From Thermacetogenium sp. UBA4966 (lineage in GTDB: Bacteria; Bacillota; DSM-12270; Thermacetogeniales; Thermacetogeniaceae): DNA of 9,791 nucleotides. The notes beneath the pieces were generated by a model, which was given only the letters and a program-made list of their open reading frames with translations, was not told where the DNA came from and did not search any database. The position numbers were made by a program, and so were the translations under genes. The DNA lies in the NCBI GenBank assembly GCA_002397275.1, contig DHAA01000007.1, positions 1 through 9,791 of the forward strand. Direction: 5' to 3'. Of this stretch, positions 6,601 through 9,791 are shown one piece after another; positions within the stretch are counted from its first letter, which is position 1, and each line of letters begins with the position of its first letter.

Positions 6601-6842
6601 GTAATTTCCTGCTGGTGGCGGTCTCGGCCGCCATCACCATCCCCCTGTCCAAGCTGGTGATAGACGCCCTCTATCCGTATTTTGTCTCCAACGTGACCAG
6701 CGGGATCTATCTGGACTTTTCGTGGCGGATATACGCGGCCATCTACGGAGGCGTGATCTCGTGTTATTTGCTTATCAGCAGCCTGCTCAACCGCAGGCTG
6801 AAAAGGGTAAGCCCCGCCGAGGTGCTGAAAAACCGGGAGTGA
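3621..6842 (+). CDS. FtsX-type ABC permease with glycine-heptad extracellular region
   Basis: A 1073-aa membrane protein with two FtsX/MacB-type permease units. Eight likely membrane segments lie near residues 18-40, 574-603, 626-650, 673-698, 741-770, 938-963, 993-1020 and 1036-1057. The large loop after the first (about 41-573) and the one after the fifth (about 770-937) should face outward. The first loop ends in two blocks of seven-residue repeats, Leu-x-x-Gly-x-x-x (251-341 and 453-536), a pattern also seen in YhgE/Pip-type proteins. Such repeats should form long coiled or helical stalks that may couple ATP use to an outer partner. The ATG at 3621 follows AAGGGGG with a 6-base gap; an ATG at 3603 overlapping the ATPase stop is less likely. 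The gene is intact and complete. With the ATPase it forms a mechanotransmission-type or export complex; its substrate cannot be inferred. Confidence 0.9.
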   Translation: MQKLLLKRTIRDLRANALRYASLFILIVATIFLILSLVGSSESVIYTVDTRAEANHLEDGQFQVFFPLEEETLRELEEDGVAVEEAFFLDFTQEDGSTLRLFRNRERIDLVEINEGCPAKTESEIVPEYHYAEEHGLSVGDVLSIGGGAYTVTGVGSSPDYDCCIRNMSDVVADGNVFGTGFVTAAAYAELKEHGQAARSEEYRYSFLLNGAMTAGELKDRLLDLKVDRDKIQDVYFVEMLDELEEDKNKLTDGIGELADGADELKEGADELADGSDALLKGIYELRNGSGRLLDGTGELEDGAAGLADGAGELTHGMDQAKDGSAGLTEGTEQIAQGLSTLKASLSALSGYGAELNGGAERLCAALLKALLTQANETVNAQLSALGLPGVTLTAENYGDVLDKLMAAPAGSPEFAAALSDTRAQLDAVAGFPLQLKTYTDGVLAAAAGAKTLEDGEADLAAGAGELQEGFSALYEGAAALKDGADTLESGTKELTEGIGTLAEGAEALAAAGAELSGGMAELRDGIRELADGAHELQEQVDEVLDEYFTIEPNNLIEFIQAEDNLRVKISKDDVLINISTGIVAGIIVLILFTYVISVFVVQSIERERAVIGTLYAMGVKRRQLLTHYLALPVLIALLGAVVGTALGYSDWGISTQAIDTTSYYSIPALQVIYKPYLLVYGLVMPPLIAALVNYLVINKKLNQPALWLLRGGQERRSGNGVQLKGIGFVRTFQLRQFLREKRTAFTVLFGLFISLLILMLGVDCLVYCRHLQNLNIADTGYEYMYTYKYPTAEPPEGGAAAYVESLNRKNSGYDLNVTLVGLSGDNPYFEFTPAKGKNRLTLSEGAASKFGLETGDEIILRDEVNGLDYGFTVAKIVPYSVGLHAFMDIGSMRDLFGREDDYYNAVYAAHALDVDSGRLYAVSTKRDIEKASGIFLDMLMPMILTMILVSILVFLVVMYQMVRVMVDRSAFSISLMKIFGFRKGEIRRLYLDGNFLLVAVSAAITIPLSKLVIDALYPYFVSNVTSGIYLDFSWRIYAAIYGGVISCYLLISSLLNRRLKRVSPAEVLKNRE
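4371..4643 (+). repeat. First heptad block in the permease gene (13 units)
   Basis: Thirteen consecutive 21-base units encode Leu-x-x-Gly-x-x-x, such as LTDGIGE and LADGADE. Gly occupies the fourth position in all thirteen; the first position is Leu in eleven, Ala in one and Ile in one. The DNA units are diverged, so this is an old protein repeat, not a recent tandem expansion. Confidence 0.85.
4977..5228 (+). repeat. Second heptad block in the permease gene (12 units)
   Basis: Twelve 21-base units of the same Leu-x-x-Gly pattern, such as LEDGEAD and LKDGADT. Every unit starts with Leu and eleven have Gly at position four; the exception is LAAAGAE. It is separated from the first block by about 111 residues without the repeat. 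Confidence 0.85.
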
Positions 6843-7146
6843 GCTGCGGCGGCAGGACTAAAACCACAAAGGCATGGGAGTGGGGTTTAAGCCGATAGAT
6901 ACGTTCCGCGCTCCACATGGCCGCATATTTGCCGCCCTTCGCCAGCAATTCCCCGTGCGTTCCGGCCTCGGCAATTTTACCGCCAGGCACCACCAAAATC
7001 TGATCCGCGTTTTTTACAATAGACAATGTATGCGCAATCATAACAACTGTTTTCTTCTGCTTCATCAGGTTAGCGATAGCCCGCTTTACGGCCAGTTCGT
7101 TTTCAATATCAAGATTTACCGTCGCTTCGTCCAGCAGCAGGATCGA
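6787..7146 (-). pseudogene. Tail fragment of an ABC exporter ATPase domain
   Basis: The minus strand encodes the last third of an exporter-type (MsbA/HlyB-like) ATPase domain. It begins at the Walker B and D-loop region ILLLDEATVNLD, continues through the H-loop VVMIAHTLSIVKNADQ, and ends with the usual GTHGELLAKGGKYAAMW. The membrane domain, Walker A and signature are missing. The left end is joined out of frame to the ecfT gene at about 7141-7152. Past about 6870 the frame runs on without family-like sequence and overlaps the end of the permease gene, so the native stop seems lost too. It has no start of its own and is best read as a deletion remnant. It resembles the second member of exporter pairs. 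Confidence 0.8.
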
Positions 7147-7750
7147 TGACGCTGGTCTTGGGGGCCGGGTTTTCGATGCCCCGGGTGACGGCCGCGGCGC
7201 CTAGCTCATCGGCTGTATTGACCGCGGAGAACATCAGCGGAACGAGAACAGCCTCGAATCTGGCGGCGCCCGTGACCTTACGCAGCTTCATGGCGTCCCG
7301 TATATGCCCGATTTCCTCCCGAATGGCGGGGAAATACCGGATGGTCACGGAGAGCGGGATGACCAGCTTCTGAGGGAAGCGCCACTTGCGCATAGCCAGG
7401 ATCAGGTACCGCACAGGCGCCGTCTTGACGATAAAGGTCCCGATCATGAGGCAGGGAAACACCTTTCTTGAATAAGCCGTCAGGATGGCAAAGAAATCGG
7501 CAAAAATTTTAGGGGCGGCCGGGAATATGTAATATTGAAGCGCCAGCAAAAAGCCGAATACCAGAATAAATTTCATTCCGCTTATAAATAATCCGCAGCA
7601 AAGGAAAAGGCCGACAAGCGCCGTGACTAGCGCAAGCTCCAAATAAAAGGATTGCTGGGTAAACACGACGACGGTCACGAAAACCAAAAGCAGCAGCGCC
7701 GCCCGCGGGTCCAGAAACACCGCCTGGTCAACCTTGCTTTTTGCCGCCAT
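7109..7750 (-). CDS. ecfT: ECF transporter T component (CbiQ/EcfT), 3'-truncated
   Basis: A 213-aa CbiQ-family membrane protein that would link an S component to the EcfA ATPases. Hydrophobic segments fill about residues 15-120. Two coupling-helix motifs are present, DAMKLRKVTG (about 150-159) and AAVTRGIENP (about 186-195), which contact EcfA grooves in this family. The ATG at 7750 lies two bases after the S-component stop, so the two are one operon. The family normally continues well past the second motif; here, after PAPKTSV, the frame enters DNA that encodes an exporter ATPase in another frame and stops within 11 codons. The gene has therefore lost its end through a deletion that also removed the expected EcfA gene. 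It may still fold, but function is doubtful. Confidence 0.8.
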   Translation of the reverse strand: MAAKSKVDQAVFLDPRAALLLLVFVTVVVFTQQSFYLELALVTALVGLFLCCGLFISGMKFILVFGFLLALQYYIFPAAPKIFADFFAILTAYSRKVFPCLMIGTFIVKTAPVRYLILAMRKWRFPQKLVIPLSVTIRYFPAIREEIGHIRDAMKLRKVTGAARFEAVLVPLMFSAVNTADELGAAAVTRGIENPAPKTSVIDPAAGRSDGKS

Positions 7751-7752
7751 GC

Positions 7753-8364
7753 CTATACGATGCCCGCCTTCGCAAAGTGCTTCTTGAAAAGTCCTTTCGC
7801 AATCAATGCGCCGATGATTCCCAGCACCGCGGGCGCCAGAACCATGACGACCAGCATGCCGTCGGTCGCGACGCTGGACAGGACGGAAAGATAATCCGCG
7901 GACATACCCTGTTTGGATATCTGCGCAAAGAAGCTGTCCTTAAACAGCCAGATGGGCAGGGGCGAGCCGATCATGCCCACCGAGAAAACGGCGAAGGATA
8001 TGGCGTTGCCCGTAAAGCTCTTGTATTTCGTGGCAAGGCGTATCAGCTCCGCCAGCACGCAGGCCGAGGCGAAGGTGATGAGGATCACCACCGTGAACAT
8101 GCCCGTCACATAATAGATGAGTCCCGTAATGAACCCCATGATCAGTACCGCGCCCGACTTCTGCACCTTGGAGGCCAGGATCATATACGGCACGCCCGTG
8201 AACAAGGCAATGAACCCCGGCATCAGGATCCACATGATGGGATGCAGTCCGCCGAGCAGCATAAAGATAAAATTGATGACAAAGTAGATAGCCGAAAAGA
8301 TCCCGATGGTGATCAGGTCCTTACCCTTTAATTTTCTGCTTGTGACCGCCAGTGTCGTCGACAT
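7753..8364 (-). CDS. ECF transporter S component, MptD / Trep_Strep family
   Basis: A 203-aa, very hydrophobic protein of the Trep_Strep (TIGR02185, MptD-like) group of substrate-binding S components, which bind a small nutrient and pair with EcfT and EcfA for uptake. About five to six membrane helices are visible, beginning with LITIGIFSAIYFVINFIFM. The segment GGLHPIMWILMPGFIALFTG and a late GSPLPIWLF are typical of the family. The ATG at 8364 has GGGAGG 8 bases upstream; a TTG at 8370 is too close to that site. The frame is intact, unlike its neighbours. The operon continues into ecfT. Its promoter has an extended -10 with a palindrome just downstream of the start point, so repression is likely. 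The substrate is unknown. Confidence 0.85.
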   Translation of the reverse strand: MSTTLAVTSRKLKGKDLITIGIFSAIYFVINFIFMLLGGLHPIMWILMPGFIALFTGVPYMILASKVQKSGAVLIMGFITGLIYYVTGMFTVVILITFASACVLAELIRLATKYKSFTGNAISFAVFSVGMIGSPLPIWLFKDSFFAQISKQGMSADYLSVLSSVATDGMLVVMVLAPAVLGIIGALIAKGLFKKHFAKAGIV

Positions 8365-8393
8365 CTTCAAAACCTCCCGAATAAATAGAAAAT

Positions 8394-8411
8394 AGTTAGC
8401 ATTAACTAACT
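8394..8411 (-). promoter_or_regulatory. Operator candidate of the ECF S gene
   Basis: Perfect 6-bp arms AGTTAG (8394-8399) and CTAACT (8406-8411) around six bases. It lies about 10 bases downstream of the -10 and 30 bases before the start codon, where a bound repressor would block transcription. The same palindrome core occurs at 2841-2856. Confidence 0.6.
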
Positions 8412-8420
8412 TACCCTATC

Positions 8421-8429
8421 ATTATACCA
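8421..8429 (-). promoter_or_regulatory. Extended -10 promoter of the ECF S–T operon
   Basis: On the minus strand TGG is followed by a perfect TATAAT (8426-8421). The expected -35 position holds only GTAGAA or TAGAAA, so the TGn extension probably carries the promoter. The start point would be near 8414, at the edge of the palindrome. Confidence 0.65.
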
Positions 8430-8445
8430 TAATGCGGGTACGTTT

Positions 8446-8538
8446 CTACTCCGGGTAGTCATTTCTGTTCCGATTGGACGAATTTTTCTCGATAATGCGG
8501 GCTTTGGGCGGCGGCAGGGTTTTGCAGTTCAATGTCAT
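8446..8538 (-). CDS. Possible 30-codon small ORF before the ECF genes
   Basis: The ATG at 8538 is preceded by GGAGG with a 6-base gap, and the frame encodes 30 residues beginning MTLNCKTLPPPKARIIEK. It ends in a TAG inside the weak -35 region of the S-component promoter. The good ribosome site is the main support. The protein is polar, has no membrane segment and resembles nothing I know. It may be a leader peptide, the remnant of a lost gene, or chance. Confidence 0.3.
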   Translation of the reverse strand: MTLNCKTLPPPKARIIEKNSSNRNRNDYPE

Positions 8539-8585
8539 TAAGGGCCTCCGGGGAATAACGCAATGTGCTTTTCTTGGAATTTATT

Positions 8586-9208
8586 CTAACTGATTGTCCA
8601 GCCGGTCATCTGCTCCTGAATGCGCCACATTCTGGCATACAGCCCATCTCGGCCGAGTAATTCCTCAATTCCTCATGCCTGCCTTGACAGCCGCACGTTT
8701 ACCCTCCGTTCCAGCCCGGCAACCCCCCGCAAAACAAAAACGGCGACGGGCAGCCCCGCGAAGGCCGCCAGAGAAAGACGCCAATCGACAAACAGCAGCA
8801 GAAACGATACAACGGATATCACAATGTGCTGATCAGCTGCGGCAGGATATGCGTCATGGCGCGCTCGGTCTGATCAAAATCCACCATCATCATATGGCCG
8901 AGTTCACCGGGGTCCTTGCTTGTCAGGTAGCCCATCGGCAGCTTGCGGATATGTTCCGCCAGCCGGATGCGGCCATCGGCCGCGGCGCTGTATCCGTCGA
9001 GAAAGGTGACGGCCATCGCTTTGTTCTGGCAGGCATACATGAGAGCAAAGCACAGAACCATGCTGTAATACTCAAAAATGAGATGGACAATAACCGCGAT
9101 CAGGATAAAAGGAATCATGTTCACCAGATTGACGATACTCATCCAAATGACCGGTTTGACGAGTTTTTTTGTTTCACCGACTGAAATATGATACAGCGCC
9201 TCGATCAT
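8586..9208 (-). pseudogene. ABC exporter B, frameshifted and internally deleted
   Basis: An exporter-type half transporter that should encode a six-helix membrane domain plus ATPase. The ATG at 9208 overlaps the stop of exporter A (ATGA). The start MIEALYHISVGETKK, first helices and the block GRIRLAEHIRKLPMGYLTSKDPGELG are clear. At about 8820 the frame hits a TGA, while the family sequence resumes one frame over as VISVVSFLLLFVDWRLSL, which means one base was lost. After RRVNVRLSRQ (about 8685) the sequence jumps to an ATPase tail, EELLGRDGLYARMWRIQEQ, ending at a TAG at 8586. Most of the membrane domain and nearly the whole ATPase are missing. The first two helices also seem to lack their connecting loop. 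The product cannot be functional. The tail type differs from the fragment at 6787-7146. Confidence 0.85.
8659..8674 (+). repeat. 8-bp tandem duplication at the exporter B deletion joint
   Basis: AATTCCTC occurs twice in a row (8659-8666 and 8667-8674). It lies where the membrane domain of exporter B is joined to an ATPase tail, and one copy encodes the Glu-Glu-Leu of the tail. It is probably a by-product of the deletion. Confidence 0.75.
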
Positions 9209-9791
9209 TGCGCAAACGCATCCTTCCCCGCGCCCGCAAGCGTCCATGCCGCGCTTCCCGTATAGGTATCCCACATTCTTTTGTACAGTCCGTTTTGTGA
9301 CAGCAGCTCCTGATGCCTGCCGCGCTCTTTGATCTGCCCGTCCGCGACAACAAGGATTTGATCCGCATTTTTGATGGTTGCTAGGCGGTGAGCGATCACG
9401 ATAACGGTTTTTCCCCGGATCAGTTGGCGCAGCGCAAGCTGCATTTCATACTCGTTTTCGGGATCGGCATAGGCTGTGGCCTCGTCAAGAATCAGAATGG
9501 GTGCGTTTTTGAGAATTGCCCGAAACACGCTGCTGCTCGCCGCCTGAAAGGTAGACGCCGCCCGCCCCACAAGCGTATCGTAGCCCTTCGGCAATGCCCG
9601 GATAAACTCGTCGATTTGCGCCGCCTTTGCCGCCGCATAGACATCCTCTGGGGAAGCACCCTGTTTTCCCATGGCGATATCGTTGTAGAGGGTGTCGGGA
9701 AAAAGAAAGCTGTCTTGAAATACAAAGGAGAGCGTATCCATCAAGTCGCTGATTCCCATCTCCCGAATTAAATCGGGTAGGAGGCTACCCA
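9205..9791 (-). pseudogene. ABC exporter A, ATPase domain with displaced signature, 5' end outside
   Basis: The C-terminal part of an exporter-type ATPase domain; the gene enters from beyond the window edge. Present are the Q-loop LSFVFQDSFLFPDT, the helical domain ending LPKGYDTLVG, Walker B with D-loop ILILDEATAYADPENE, the H-loop VIVIAHRLATIKNADQ and a tail LYKRMWDTYTGSAAW. The ABC signature is absent from the open frame, which reads RAASTFQAASSSVF there. In another frame the same DNA (9553-9521) encodes YLSGGEQQRVS, so one lesion before it and one after it cancel: about one base lost near 9565 and about eight lost near 9520. Without the signature in frame the protein should not hydrolyse ATP normally, hence pseudogene. 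It overlaps exporter B by ATGA, the usual layout of heterodimeric exporter pairs. Confidence 0.8.
9775..9790. repeat. Short inverted repeat at the window end
   Basis: GGGTAG (9775-9780), four bases, CTACCC (9785-9790). The same GGG also pairs with CCC in CCCGA (9762-9766) / TCGGG (9773-9777). The sequence here departs from the residues expected before the exporter A Q-loop. It may be a rearrangement point or an assembly-edge artefact. Confidence 0.4.

Noticed and set aside
6845..6895. Possible bidirectional terminator between the permease and the exporter tail (AAACCAC and GTGGGGTTT)
   Set aside because: The stem needs bulges and has no convincing T-run, so it is too weak to call.
8594..9184. 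Plus-strand open frame across exporter B
   Set aside because: The minus strand carries clear exporter sequence. The plus frame looks like antisense of membrane-protein coding DNA.
1..9791. CRISPR arrays, tRNA, rRNA or classic riboswitches
   Set aside because: No regularly spaced identical repeats, cloverleaf-like segments or conserved rRNA stretches were seen. The only periodic DNA is the diverged heptad coding region of the permease.

Overview
The window looks like a chromosomal stretch from a low- to mid-GC Firmicute, probably a clostridial anaerobe. The evidence is AGGAGG-type ribosome sites, sigma-A promoters that repeatedly use an extended TGn -10, and gene families typical of Clostridia: a DUF6431 protein, a TetR–MacB-like ABC pair, a MptD-type ECF S component and paired ABC exporters. 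The genus cannot be read from the sequence.

Region 1 (1-1440, AT-richer, minus strand) holds the first codons of an unidentified gene (1-76), then a two-gene operon. That operon is a 73-aa Cro/C1-type regulator coupled to a TcmP-like methyltransferase-fold protein. It has a strong promoter at 1337-1365, and this cassette looks like imported accessory DNA. A second, equally good promoter at 1407-1435 points the other way and has no matching gene.

Region 2 (1447-2013, minus) is a complete DUF6431 zinc-ribbon gene, a family I associate with transposable elements. It may have inserted between the orphan promoter and the TetR operon.

Region 3 (2141-6842, plus) is an intact operon: promoter, palindromic operator, TetR regulator, a 12-bp hairpin at the tetR stop, a LolD/MacB-type ATPase and a 1073-aa FtsX-type permease. 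The permease has two blocks of glycine-marked heptad repeats in its extracellular part. Together they should form a TetR-controlled envelope transporter of unknown substrate.

Region 4 (6787-9791, minus) is the wreck of an ECF-importer/ABC-exporter cluster. From upstream to downstream it holds: the ATPase end of exporter A, whose LSGGEQQR signature is moved out of frame by two compensating lesions; exporter B, frameshifted and with its centre deleted; a possible 30-codon ORF; an intact ECF S component with its own promoter and operator; an EcfT whose end is cut off; and the ATPase tail of another exporter fused out of frame to EcfT. No EcfA ATPase remains here, so S and T could work only with an EcfA encoded elsewhere.

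The most useful regulatory observation is that the same palindrome, GTTAG-N6-CTAAC followed by TTA, lies before both the intact ABC–FtsX pair (2841-2856) and the ECF S gene (8395-8410). This suggests that one repressor, possibly the TetR protein encoded here, controls both transporter groups.
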